From an uncultured Lachnospiraceae bacterium (lineage in GTDB: Bacteria > Bacillota > Clostridia > Lachnospirales > Lachnospiraceae), in the NCBI GenBank assembly GCA_902767015.1, contig CACXFV010000018.1, positions 1 to 51,753 on the forward strand: a DNA stretch of 51,753 nucleotides, read 5' to 3'. The notes under the pieces are model-generated. The model saw only the letters and a program-made list of their open reading frames with translations. It was not told where the DNA came from and did not search any database. Below are positions 25,295-34,793 of the stretch, one piece after another (position 1 is the stretch's first letter; each line of letters opens with the position of its first letter). The translations under genes were made by a program, and so were the position numbers.

Positions 25295-27415
25295 ATGGAA
25301 TTTTATGAGAGAACAAGAGAAGATGAGATAGAATTTAACAGATTTACGGAAAAAGTAGATAATGTATACAATAATTTGAGAAATTATGAGAATGAAATTG
25401 ATTTGTTTGACATAGCATCAATTAAGAAAAATTTTATCGCAAAAACGAACGATTTTTTCAGAGAAGACAGAAAGCTGAACATAGGAATCATCGGGCGCGT
25501 TAAGGTTGGCAAGTCTACATTTTTAAATACACTTTTGTTCGATGGCAGAAATATTCTGCCTACTGCGGTAACCCCTAAGACTGCGGCGCTGACAAGAATT
25601 GAGTATGATGACGGGAACAGAATAGAAGTAGAATATTTTACCAGAGATGAGTGGAGAATCATTGTATCAAAGTCAGAGGAAGACAATGATTCTGCCGAAT
25701 ATGTGGTTGCCAAAGAAATCATGGGGATGTTGGGGGAGCGTCAGATTAAGCCGGAGGATTACATAGCCAGAGGACATGAGACAATACGATTTGATTCCTA
25801 TGAAGCGTTGATGGGAGAACTTAATGAATACGTAGGGGAGAATGGTAAGTTTACCCCGATTGTAAAAAGTGTCAGTATCTTTATAGACAAAGAGGATTTG
25901 GACGGCATTTCGATAGTTGATACACCGGGACTGTATGATCCGGTGGTATCCAGAGTGGATAAAACGAAACAGTTTATGGAGCTGTGCGATGTCGTATTTT
26001 TCTTAAGTAAATCCACCTCATTCCTTGATAAAAACGATATTGACCTGATGGCATCACAGCTGCCGAAAAAGGGTGTTAAAAAAGTAATTCTTGTGTGTAG
26101 CAGGTTTGATGATGGTATCAGGGATACGCTGTGGGGATGTGCAAGTTTAAGTGAAGCAGCCGAACAGACAAAGAGAAAGCTTACATCCTATGCAGAGCAG
26201 GCATTTATTAATTACAGAAATGCGAAAATGTATGTGAATAATGATATTATTGAACAGTTTAAGCATCCGATATTTGTGTCCTCCATGTTGGATAATATAT
26301 CTAAAAAGGAAGTATCCGAATATTCGTCAAAGGAGAAGAAGGTGTATGCAGATTTGACGGCAAAGGGACCAGTGACAGGTGATGAACTGAAAAGAATCGG
26401 TAATATGTCGGAGCTTCACAGTGTCTTTGATGAAGTGGTAAAAGAAAAGGAGAGAATGTTGGAACAGAAGGCGAAGACATTCATTCCTGTGGCAATGGAG
26501 GAGTTGAATGACAAGTTATCAAGAATCTCCAGTCTTGCCACAAAGAGGAAAGAGCAGCTGTTGGAATACGACAAAGAGAAGCTGACGGAGCAAAAGAAGG
26601 CGATATCCACACAGATTAATAAGATGAATGCCAGTCTGGAGATTGTATTCAATGATTTGATTAAGAAGGTGGAGGAGCACAAGCTTAAGGCAATTAGTGA
26701 GATTAGAGCTTACAACAGAGAGTATCTTCAGGTTTCGGAGAAGGAGGGTGTGACTACCCACTATGAGATAAAAAAAGAGTCTGCAGCAGTGTGGTTTAAG
26801 CCTTGGACATGGGGCACCAATTCCAGAGTGATATACAGTTATGATGAAAAATATCAGTATATTGATGCCTATGATGCCGTTGAAAATATCAGAAATTTTG
26901 TGGAGGACGGAAAAGAGTGCATTGAGCAGGCATTTAATAAGTCGCTTGATATTGCAGAGCTAAAGCACAGGTTGTTGACCATTATTGTTGAGAACTTAAG
27001 CTCCCTGGGAGACGGGTTTGATGCATCTTATTACCGGCTGTTGGTAGAAAAGACACTTCAGGGCATTAAGATACCTGTTATCGAGTTTCCGACAACCCAG
27101 TTTGAGGAGATGATTACGACAGAATTTTCCGGTGAGATTAAGAGCAATTCCATGAAGTCGAATTTTAAAAAGGTGTTGTCTGATGCGATATATGACGTAC
27201 GCGAGGGTATCTGCAAAAAGTTAGAGCACGAAGTCATGAGATTTGAAGATGTGATAGAAGAATTAAAGAGGGATTTCTCAGTACAGCTTCTTGGCGATAT
27301 AAGGAAGGAATATAGCACTATTATTGCACAGTCTTCAGATAAAGATAATAAGATTAAGATATATGATGAGATTATTTCTATTATAGAGAAAATTGACGTC
27401 AAAACAGCATCCTAA
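25295..27415 (+). CDS. Dynamin-like GTPase B
   Basis: A larger dynamin-family protein of 706 residues. It has the P-loop GRVKVGKST (67-75), TPKTAALT as switch I, DTPG (209-212) and SRFD (269-272) as G4. A helical stalk with long coiled coils (about 385-480) surrounds a Trp-rich patch, WFKPWTWG (about 500-507), which could insert into membranes. I see no true transmembrane helix, unlike GTPase A. The 14-base gap and a GAGGG site make the two genes an operon, consistent with an A-B hetero-oligomer as in other paired bacterial dynamins. Confidence 0.87.
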   Translation: MEFYERTREDEIEFNRFTEKVDNVYNNLRNYENEIDLFDIASIKKNFIAKTNDFFREDRKLNIGIIGRVKVGKSTFLNTLLFDGRNILPTAVTPKTAALTRIEYDDGNRIEVEYFTRDEWRIIVSKSEEDNDSAEYVVAKEIMGMLGERQIKPEDYIARGHETIRFDSYEALMGELNEYVGENGKFTPIVKSVSIFIDKEDLDGISIVDTPGLYDPVVSRVDKTKQFMELCDVVFFLSKSTSFLDKNDIDLMASQLPKKGVKKVILVCSRFDDGIRDTLWGCASLSEAAEQTKRKLTSYAEQAFINYRNAKMYVNNDIIEQFKHPIFVSSMLDNISKKEVSEYSSKEKKVYADLTAKGPVTGDELKRIGNMSELHSVFDEVVKEKERMLEQKAKTFIPVAMEELNDKLSRISSLATKRKEQLLEYDKEKLTEQKKAISTQINKMNASLEIVFNDLIKKVEEHKLKAISEIRAYNREYLQVSEKEGVTTHYEIKKESAAVWFKPWTWGTNSRVIYSYDEKYQYIDAYDAVENIRNFVEDGKECIEQAFNKSLDIAELKHRLLTIIVENLSSLGDGFDASYYRLLVEKTLQGIKIPVIEFPTTQFEEMITTEFSGEIKSNSMKSNFKKVLSDAIYDVREGICKKLEHEVMRFEDVIEELKRDFSVQLLGDIRKEYSTIIAQSSDKDNKIKIYDEIISIIEKIDVKTAS

Positions 27416-27419
27416 GGCA

Positions 27420-27510
27420 TTGTTCATTGATAACTTAATCAATTTTTCTGCTGAAATATCGTAATCGCAAGCATTTCAGCAGGAAAATGTAAAGTCTGAT
27501 GATGAACAGT
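27420..27510 (+). other. Nested hairpin after the dynamin pair
   Basis: A 15-bp stem (27443-27457 with 27473-27487, one G-U pair) lies inside a second pairing, TGTTCAT (27421-27427) with ATGAACA (27502-27508). There is no T-tract directly after, so it is not a classical terminator. It marks the end of the dynamin unit. Confidence 0.5.
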
Positions 27511-27585
27511 TCCTAAGTAATATGTATATTTTTACACTCCCTGAGATACAATAGAGTTATAAATTGTTAAAGGGAGTGTGTTTTT

Positions 27586-28269
27586 TTGGAGAATAAGGAG
27601 ATTGAAACCCAGCAGAATAAGGCGGAACTGATAAAGGAAGCGGGACAGTTGGAAATGCAGAATAAAAAAGAAGGCGGAAAAATCTATCTGCTCTCTATTA
27701 TAGGAGAGGTAGAGGGACATGATGTGCTTCCTGCCAATTCAAAGACAACCAAGTATGAACATGTGCTGCCGAGACTGGCGGAGATAGAGGAACAGGAGGA
27801 ATATACAGGTGTGCTGGTCATCATTAATACGGTGGGAGGGGATGTGGAGTCAGGTCTTGCCATCGCAGAAATGTTGGCTTCCCTCAGTAAGCCTAAGGTG
27901 TCACTGGTGTTGGGGGGAAGTCATTCCATTGGTGTCCCCCTTGCTGTTTCAACCGATTATTCATTTATTGTGCCATCAGGAACTATGGTCATTCATCCGG
28001 TGAGGATGAACGGACAGTTTATCGGTGCACCCCAGACCTATGAATACTTCAAGATTATTCAGGACAGGATTGTCAGCTTTGTGACGTCACATTGCAAAAT
28101 TGATGGGAAAAGATTTGAAGAAATGATGATTCATCAGGGAATACTCACCAAAGACCTCGGCACAATTCTGGTGGGAGAAGAGGCAGTAAAGGAAGGACTG
28201 ATTGACGAAATAGGGGGAATAGACAAGGCACTTAAGAAGCTTCACGAATTGATAGGAAATTACTATTGA
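27586..28269 (+). CDS. tepA: TepA-like ClpP-family serine protease
   Basis: A cytoplasmic ClpP/crotonase-fold protein of 227 residues, resembling Bacillus TepA (translocation-enhancing protein). The core has INTVGGDVESGLAIAEML, the nucleophile region LGGSHSIGVPL (S114 probable) and VIHPVRMNG (H137). The first 40 residues are charged and glutamine-rich. The start is a TTG with AAAGGGAG about 10 bases upstream. Role in Bacillus is linked to secretion and spore-protein turnover; here it precedes uppP and ftsK, as in many Clostridia. Confidence 0.88.
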   Translation: MENKEIETQQNKAELIKEAGQLEMQNKKEGGKIYLLSIIGEVEGHDVLPANSKTTKYEHVLPRLAEIEEQEEYTGVLVIINTVGGDVESGLAIAEMLASLSKPKVSLVLGGSHSIGVPLAVSTDYSFIVPSGTMVIHPVRMNGQFIGAPQTYEYFKIIQDRIVSFVTSHCKIDGKRFEEMMIHQGILTKDLGTILVGEEAVKEGLIDEIGGIDKALKKLHELIGNYY

Positions 28270-28294
28270 ATAAAAAATGAAAAGATAGTAAAAT
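28266..28294 (+). promoter_or_regulatory. Promoter for uppP-ftsK
   Basis: TTGAAT (28266-28271) and TAAAAT (28289-28294) are 17 bases apart, overlapping the tepA stop codon. The leader to uppP would be about 95 bases. Confidence 0.55.
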
Positions 28295-28393
28295 ACAAAA
28301 GAAAAAGTTTTTGATAAAGCGAGGCTTTGAAGCAATATCAGAGATAGGAAAGAATTTCAATATTATAAAATATGATAGGAAAGGATTTTAGGT

Positions 28394-29272
28394 ATGAGTT
28401 TAATTGAAGCTATCATTTTAGGAATTGTGCAGGGAATTGCAGAATTTCTTCCCATCAGCAGTTCGGGGCATCTGGCCATCTTTAAGAAGATTTTCGGGCT
28501 CAGTGATGTGGGACTTACATACGATATACTTTTGCATGCAGGTACACTTGTGGCAGTATTTATTGTATATTGGTCAGATATATGGAAGCTTATCAAAGAG
28601 GGAATCGGCATTATCATCGATGCCTGTAAGAATATAGGGCGGTTTTGCAACGGCAAGGTAAAAAAAGGCGAAGCAGAATACATAACAGTGATTGGGACTT
28701 CTTACAGGCGGTTTGTGATGCTTGTTATTGTTTCGACGATTCCGACAGGTATCATCGGCTTGGTGTTTAAAAAGGTATTTAATCTTGACAATCCTTCTAT
28801 TATCATACCGGGAATCGGTCTGTTGATTACAGGACTTATCCTGTTTATTGTGGATGATTTGCCGGCGGGCAGTAAAACACCGAAGAAAATGTCATACAAG
28901 GATGCCGTTATCATCGGTATTTCGCAGGGCGTTGCCACATTACCGGGAATTTCACGCTCCGGCACTACGCTGACAGTGGGAGTACTTAGGGGACTTGACA
29001 GAAAGTTTGCGATAAAATATTCTTTTATCATGTCAATACCTGCCATACTGGGAGCATGTGTGTTGGATATTAAGGATTTGTTTGCACCGGAGAATGCCAT
29101 ATCCGGTAAGGAAATGGCTTACTATTTTACGGGAGCTGTCGTAGCTGCCGTGGTAGGCTTTGTGTGTATTAAGACATTAATTTTATTATATAAGAACAAA
29201 AAAATGAAATACTTTTCCTACTATTGCTTTGTAGTGGGAATCATAGCGATTGTCGCTAATTTTGTGGGATAG
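28394..29272 (+). CDS. uppP: Undecaprenyl-diphosphatase UppP/BacA
   Basis: An integral membrane phosphatase that regenerates the undecaprenyl-phosphate carrier and confers bacitracin tolerance. The 292-residue protein has the paired catalytic motifs EFLPISSSGHL (about 17-27) and PGISRSGTTLTVG (about 185-197), plus about eight helices. AAAGGA lies upstream of the ATG. ftsK begins 14 bases after its stop, so the two are co-transcribed. Confidence 0.95.
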   Translation: MSLIEAIILGIVQGIAEFLPISSSGHLAIFKKIFGLSDVGLTYDILLHAGTLVAVFIVYWSDIWKLIKEGIGIIIDACKNIGRFCNGKVKKGEAEYITVIGTSYRRFVMLVIVSTIPTGIIGLVFKKVFNLDNPSIIIPGIGLLITGLILFIVDDLPAGSKTPKKMSYKDAVIIGISQGVATLPGISRSGTTLTVGVLRGLDRKFAIKYSFIMSIPAILGACVLDIKDLFAPENAISGKEMAYYFTGAVVAAVVGFVCIKTLILLYKNKKMKYFSYYCFVVGIIAIVANFVG

Positions 29273-29286
29273 TTGGGAGGCAGCAT

Positions 29287-32151
29287 ATGGCTTCACAAAA
29301 TAGTAGTGCAAGAAAAAGTAATGACAATAGAACAGGAAACAGTGCGAGAACAAGCTCAAAGTCCAATATTAAGGTAAGCGCAGGCGGGAAGAATGCGAAG
29401 GGAAGGACGGCAGGCAGAAAGTCAGCTGTAGGAAAGACAGCGGGAATAGCTTCACAGGAGAGAGAACAGAGTGAATTCAGGGCATCGGAGGATGTGAAGA
29501 TTATCTCCGGTTTTGTTGTTATGATATTGCTGATGCTCAGTAATTTTCATCTGATAGGGCGTGCAGGTAATATTATCAGCCGGTTTTTATTCGGAATGTT
29601 CGGTCTTTTTGCCTATATCGTTCCGGTGCTCGCCTTTATCGCAGTGTGTTTTTTTGTGGCAAATATCGATAATAAGACTGCCATGAAAAAGCTTGTGGCG
29701 GCAGTTGTGTTATATGTGATGGTTTCCACCATATTGCAATTAATCTATTCTTCGACAGAAGTAGGCTTCCATTTGGGAAGTATATACAAGGCATGCAGAA
29801 GAATCCGCAATGGCGGCGGTTTTGTGGGGGGACTTTTTGCAGTGCTGCTTCATAGTATCATTGGTACATATGGCGCCTATATTGTAGTATTTGCCATTAC
29901 CATTGTGTGTCTTGTCATCATTTCAGAGAAATCCTTTGTGAATGGTGTGAAAAGGCGTAGCAGAGATGCCTATGCTTCGGCAAGAGAAGATGTAAAAAGA
30001 ATGAAGGAAAACAGTGATTTAAGGAGCAGGCAGAGAAAAAAGAGCCGACAGCTTGTGAGAGCCAATAAGCCGGTGAGAGGTGTGGCACTCAACCCGAAGG
30101 TAACAGAGGGGACAGAGGTTGATGCGGATGTGCATGAACTGATTAAGAATGGTGCTTTATATAGAGGACACATTAACTATGAAGATGATACCACACAGGA
30201 TTTTTTGCCGGGTAAACTGTATGGAAATGAGGAAGCGCAGGAGGAGTCTTCTGATGTTCTATATGCCAGCAGAGTACACTCGAATATAGAATATTCGAAT
30301 ACAGAATATTTGGATACAGGGTATCTGGATGCGGAGGAATACGATGGAGGATATACGGATGGCGGAGCCGGAGATATGGCATTGCCGGATGAGGCGGAAG
30401 ACTTTGGAGATACGATAGTGCCGGATATCCACAAGATATGGAGTGACCGTGCACAGGCAGACGTGGTAAGCAGGGCGGAAGAGGAAGCCAGAGATAAAGA
30501 TATCAGAGCGGGAGAGTTTCAGCCGAAGGAGAAGATTGTAGTAAGTAAAGCTGCCAAAGAAGTAATGAACCGCAAGGCATTTTCAGGTACCTCTCTCAGT
30601 ATCTCTAATTCCGTGCCGGTACCGGATGTGAATGAGGGAATTGAGAAAAAGGCAGTTTCGCCACAGCAGGCGGCAGTCAGACCAAAGTCTAAGGAATATG
30701 TCATGCCGCCGTTGACCTTATTGAGAAAGGGCAAGGGATTTAAGTCAGGCTCAATGAAAAACGGACAGATCAGTCAGACAGCGATAAAACTTCAACAGAC
30801 CTTAGAAGCATTTGGTGTCAGGGCAAATGTCATTAATGAGAGCAGGGGACCTTCCGTAACCCGCTATGAGCTGCAGCCGGAGACGGGAACCAAGGTAAGC
30901 AAGATTACTGCACTGTCAGATGACATTAAGTTGAATCTGGCAGCTTCCGATATCAGAATTGAAGCGCCGATTCCGGGTAAGGCGGCCGTTGGAATAGAAG
31001 TGCCAAACGATAAGAGAGAATCCGTTTTCTTAAGAGATTTGATAGAGTCAGAGGAGTTGTCAAAGCATCCCTCCAGACTTGCCTTCGCAGCGGGTATGGA
31101 TATTGCAGGCAAAGTAGTTGTGGCAGATATCGCAAAGATGCCGCATATGCTGATTGCAGGAACGACAGGTTCAGGAAAGTCGGTATTTACGAATTCTATC
31201 ATTATGAGTATTCTGTTTCGGGCAAAGCCGTCAGAGGTAAAGCTCATTATCGTAGATCCGAAGGTTGTGGAATTTGGTGTCTATAATGGTATTCCGCATC
31301 TGCTCTCACCGGTAGTCACAGATCCGAGAAAGGCGGCCGGCGCACTGAACTGGGCAGTAGGAGAAATGAGTGAGAGATACAAACTCTTTGCCAATTATAA
31401 TGTGAGAGATTTAAAGGGATATAACGAAAAGATTAAGCAGATGGGCTACATGGATGGGGATGAGTGGCTACAGCCGAAGCCTCAGATAGTAATTATTATA
31501 GATGAGCTTGCAGACCTGATGATGGTGGCTTCCAAAGAGGTTGAGGCGGCAATCTGCCGACTGGCACAGCTCGCAAGAGCAGCCGGTATACATCTGATTA
31601 TCGCTACCCAGCGTCCGTCAGTAGACGTTGTAACCGGACTGATTAAAGCAAATATTCCGTCCAGAGTGGCACTGTTAGTGTCATCCGGAACGGATTCCAG
31701 AACCATTATTGACAGTAATGGAGGCGAGAAGTTGCTTGGCAATGGGGATATGCTGTTTTATCCGTCAGGTTATGTAAAACCGGTGAGATTACAGGGAGCC
31801 TTCGTCTCTGATGAAGAAGTCCAAAATGTAGTAAAATTCCTGATTGATAACAATCAGGATGTGGAATACAATGAAGCAGTTACCAATACAGAACCCGATA
31901 TGGACAATGGCGAGACCGGTTCACAGGGAAATGGTGATGATAAGGATGTGCTTTTTGAGCAGGCAGCAAGATTTGTGATAGAGAAGGAGAAAGGCTCAAC
32001 AAGTATGCTTCAGAGAATGTTTAAAATTGGGTTTAACAGAGCGGCAAGAATTATTGACCAGCTTGAAAAAGCCGGCATTGTAGGAGCTGACGAAGGCACC
32101 AAGCCACGTAAGGTGCTGATGACAATGGAGGAATTTGAACAGACATTATAA
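29287..32151 (+). CDS. ftsK: DNA translocase FtsK/SpoIIIE
   Basis: A septal DNA pump that moves chromosomes through the closing septum or into the forespore. The 954-residue chain starts with a basic Ser/Asn/Lys-rich tail (1-55), then about four membrane helices (70-215), and a long acidic linker (225-460) with five-residue Tyr repeats. The RecA-like motor has GTTGSGKS (625-632) and IIIDELADLMM (D739). The C-terminal gamma winged-helix, DNA-sequence reader, spans about 890-954. The linker is probably fast-evolving. GGGAGG precedes the ATG. Confidence 0.95.
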   Translation: MASQNSSARKSNDNRTGNSARTSSKSNIKVSAGGKNAKGRTAGRKSAVGKTAGIASQEREQSEFRASEDVKIISGFVVMILLMLSNFHLIGRAGNIISRFLFGMFGLFAYIVPVLAFIAVCFFVANIDNKTAMKKLVAAVVLYVMVSTILQLIYSSTEVGFHLGSIYKACRRIRNGGGFVGGLFAVLLHSIIGTYGAYIVVFAITIVCLVIISEKSFVNGVKRRSRDAYASAREDVKRMKENSDLRSRQRKKSRQLVRANKPVRGVALNPKVTEGTEVDADVHELIKNGALYRGHINYEDDTTQDFLPGKLYGNEEAQEESSDVLYASRVHSNIEYSNTEYLDTGYLDAEEYDGGYTDGGAGDMALPDEAEDFGDTIVPDIHKIWSDRAQADVVSRAEEEARDKDIRAGEFQPKEKIVVSKAAKEVMNRKAFSGTSLSISNSVPVPDVNEGIEKKAVSPQQAAVRPKSKEYVMPPLTLLRKGKGFKSGSMKNGQISQTAIKLQQTLEAFGVRANVINESRGPSVTRYELQPETGTKVSKITALSDDIKLNLAASDIRIEAPIPGKAAVGIEVPNDKRESVFLRDLIESEELSKHPSRLAFAAGMDIAGKVVVADIAKMPHMLIAGTTGSGKSVFTNSIIMSILFRAKPSEVKLIIVDPKVVEFGVYNGIPHLLSPVVTDPRKAAGALNWAVGEMSERYKLFANYNVRDLKGYNEKIKQMGYMDGDEWLQPKPQIVIIIDELADLMMVASKEVEAAICRLAQLARAAGIHLIIATQRPSVDVVTGLIKANIPSRVALLVSSGTDSRTIIDSNGGEKLLGNGDMLFYPSGYVKPVRLQGAFVSDEEVQNVVKFLIDNNQDVEYNEAVTNTEPDMDNGETGSQGNGDDKDVLFEQAARFVIEKEKGSTSMLQRMFKIGFNRAARIIDQLEKAGIVGADEGTKPRKVLMTMEEFEQTL
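30283..30327 (+). repeat. Three imperfect 15-bp tandem repeats in ftsK
   Basis: Units of 15 bases start at 30283, 30298 and 30313, in frame with the codons. They encode NIEYS, NTEYL and DTGYL, followed by the related DAEEY. The repeats lie in the unstructured linker from residue 333. Confidence 0.6.
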
Positions 32152-32187
32152 CAAGTAAAGTTTGACAGTGGAAAGGATTGATTGAAC

Positions 32188-33870
32188 ATGGCGAAAGAAT
32201 ATAAATCAGATATTGAAATAGCGCAGGAGGCAGAAATGCTGCCGATTAAGGAGATTGCTGCCAAGTTGGATATTTCAGAAGATGATATTGAAATGTATGG
32301 AAAGTATAAAGCAAAGTTATCCGATGCGTTGATAAAGAACCTTAAGCAGAAAGAGGACGGTAAATTGGTGCTGGTCACGGCAATTAATCCTACCCCTGCA
32401 GGAGAAGGAAAAACCACAGTGACTGTCGGACTGGGGCAGGCATTGGGAAAGCTCGGCATCAAGTCGGCAATTGCGCTGCGTGAACCATCCCTTGGACCAT
32501 GCTTTGGCATTAAGGGAGGAGCTGCCGGAGGAGGATATTCACAGGTAGTGCCGATGGAGGATTTGAATCTTCATTTTACAGGAGATTTTCATGCGATTAC
32601 TGCTGCCAATAATCTTCTGGCAGCCATGCTTGACAATCACATTCAGCAGGGGAATGAGCTTCGTATTGATACAAGACAGATTGTATGGAAGAGATGTCTT
32701 GACATGAATGACAGGGTACTGAGAAATATTGTGGTTGGACTTGGCGCAAAGACAGACGGCTTTGTGAGAGAAGACCATTTTGTCATATCTGTCGCATCAG
32801 AGATTATGGCCATTCTCTGTCTGGCAGAGGATATGCAGGATTTGAAGAGAAGACTTTCTGATATAATTGTTGCCTATAATACAGAGGGAGAGCCGGTCAC
32901 AGCAGGAGAGCTCAGGGCAGTCGGTGCCATGGCAGCATTACTGAAGGATGCGATTAAACCGAATCTGATACAGACATTGGAACATACACCTGCCATTGTT
33001 CACGGCGGACCATTCGCCAATATTGCCCATGGCTGCAATTCCGTCAGAGCTACCAAGCTGGCGCTGAAGTTGGCAGACGTGGTGGTGACGGAGGCTGGTT
33101 TTGGTGCCGATTTGGGAGCAGAAAAGTTCTTTGACATTAAGTGTCGTAAGGCAGGTCTCAAGCCTGATGCGGTAGTTCTGGTAGCCACGGTAAGGGCACT
33201 TAAGTACAATGGAGGCGTGCCGAAAGACCAGTTGAACACTGAGAATCTTGAGGCATTGGAGAGGGGTATCGTCAACCTTGAAAAACACATAGAAAATCTT
33301 AAATTATATGGCGTACCGGTCATTGTCACACTCAACTCTTTTATCACTGACACAGAGGCAGAGTATGAATATATCAGGCAGTTTTGTGAAAAGAAGGAAT
33401 GTCAGTTTGCACTTGCCAGAGTATGGGAGCAAGGCGGCGAGGGAGGTATGGCACTTGCTACAAAGGTGCTTGAGACCATTGAACAGCAGAAAAGGGATTT
33501 TCAACTGTTATATCCTGACGAGATGTCACTGGAAGATAAAATAAGCACCATTGCACAGAAAATATATGGCGCAGACGGTGTCACCTATTCCGCGGCAGCG
33601 AAAAAGTCACTGGAAAGAATTACCAGGCTTGGATTTGGCAAGCTTCCGGTGTGTATGGCAAAAAATCAATATTCCTTGTCGGATGATGCGACAAAGCTTG
33701 GAAGACCGACAGGCTTTCAGGTAGATATACGGGAGGTATATGTCAATGCAGGTGCCGGTTTTGTTGTTGCTATTACGGGGACCATTATGACAATGCCGGG
33801 TCTGCCTAAGAATCCTGCCGCCTTCAACATAGATGTCAATGACGATGGCGTGATAACAGGACTGTTTTAA
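32188..33870 (+). CDS. fhs: Formate-tetrahydrofolate ligase
   Basis: Makes 10-formyl-tetrahydrofolate from formate, ATP and tetrahydrofolate. At 560 residues it matches the family length. The nucleotide site TPAGEGKTT (69-77) and [23 protein letters not shown] are diagnostic. I chose the ATG at 32188, 10 bases after AAAGGA; an in-frame TTG at 32182 is too close. With folD downstream it forms the folate one-carbon module that also feeds Fmt. Confidence 0.97.
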   Translation: MAKEYKSDIEIAQEAEMLPIKEIAAKLDISEDDIEMYGKYKAKLSDALIKNLKQKEDGKLVLVTAINPTPAGEGKTTVTVGLGQALGKLGIKSAIALREPSLGPCFGIKGGAAGGGYSQVVPMEDLNLHFTGDFHAITAANNLLAAMLDNHIQQGNELRIDTRQIVWKRCLDMNDRVLRNIVVGLGAKTDGFVREDHFVISVASEIMAILCLAEDMQDLKRRLSDIIVAYNTEGEPVTAGELRAVGAMAALLKDAIKPNLIQTLEHTPAIVHGGPFANIAHGCNSVRATKLALKLADVVVTEAGFGADLGAEKFFDIKCRKAGLKPDAVVLVATVRALKYNGGVPKDQLNTENLEALERGIVNLEKHIENLKLYGVPVIVTLNSFITDTEAEYEYIRQFCEKKECQFALARVWEQGGEGGMALATKVLETIEQQKRDFQLLYPDEMSLEDKISTIAQKIYGADGVTYSAAAKKSLERITRLGFGKLPVCMAKNQYSLSDDATKLGRPTGFQVDIREVYVNAGAGFVVAITGTIMTMPGLPKNPAAFNIDVNDDGVITGLF

Positions 33871-33902
33871 TAATTATCATTGATAAAGAAACGGAGATTA
33901 CG

Positions 33903-34748
33903 ATGAAGCTTAAATTTTCAAAAATGCATGGAACCGGAAATGATTATATATATGTTAACGGATTTGCACAGACATTGTCTCAGCCCCGGCAGGCAGCAGT
34001 GGAACTCAGCAGGGCACATTTTTCCATCGGTTCTGATGGTCTCATTATTGTGGCACCTTCAAAGACAGCAGATGTGAGAATGATTATGTTCAATTCAGAT
34101 GGCTCAGAAGGTAAGATGTGCGGCAATGGCATCAGATGTGTTGCCAAGTATGCCTATGACCATAAGCTGACAGATAAAAAAGTGATGAAGATAGAGACGG
34201 CATCAGGCATCAAGACCGTTGAGGTGACAACCGATGAGGCAGATCTGGTGACAGATGTAAAAGTGGATATGGGAAAGGCAATATTAAAACCGTCAGAGAT
34301 TCCGATGAATGTGGAAGGGGAAAGTTTTATCAACAGGGAGATTATCGTCAATGGCACACAATATCATGCAACTGCCGTTTCCATGGGAAATCCCCATCTG
34401 GTAATCTTCATGAAGGGAATTGATGCACTTTTGCTTGAACAGATAGGTCCCTGCTTTGAGAACCATGAGTGGTTTCCGCAAAAAGTCAATACAGAATTTG
34501 TAGAAATCATAGATGAACATAATTTTAAAATGAGAGTTTTCGAGAGAGGAACAGGGGAGACAATGTCGTGCGGCACAGGTACATGTGCTGTCACGGTTGC
34601 GGCAGTTCTCAACGGATATGCAGCATATGGCGAGGAGCTTAACATCCACATCAGAGGGGGAATATTAAAAGATACCTATTATGAGGATGGAACTGTGATT
34701 ATGAAAGGTCTTGCGACACATGTATTTGATGGTGAGATTGAAATATAA
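33903..34748 (+). CDS. dapF: Diaminopimelate epimerase
   Basis: Converts LL- to meso-diaminopimelate for lysine and peptidoglycan. The 281-residue protein has both active-site cysteines: C73 in KMCGNGIRC and C223 in TMSCGTGTCAV. The N-terminal KMHGTGNDYIYV and the FERGTGET loop are typical. It lies 32 bases after fhs, with GAGATTACG upstream. With murE next, it argues for a meso-diaminopimelate wall. Confidence 0.97.
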   Translation: MKLKFSKMHGTGNDYIYVNGFAQTLSQPRQAAVELSRAHFSIGSDGLIIVAPSKTADVRMIMFNSDGSEGKMCGNGIRCVAKYAYDHKLTDKKVMKIETASGIKTVEVTTDEADLVTDVKVDMGKAILKPSEIPMNVEGESFINREIIVNGTQYHATAVSMGNPHLVIFMKGIDALLLEQIGPCFENHEWFPQKVNTEFVEIIDEHNFKMRVFERGTGETMSCGTGTCAVTVAAVLNGYAAYGEELNIHIRGGILKDTYYEDGTVIMKGLATHVFDGEIEI

Positions 34749-34793
34749 CAGAACAGTGACGTTAACGGATTGTGTATAGAAATGAGGATTGGT

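Noticed and set aside
23652..28269. Anti-phage defence island
   Set aside because: Paired dynamins can act in defence, but the neighbours are housekeeping genes and there is no integrase, toxin, nuclease or composition shift.
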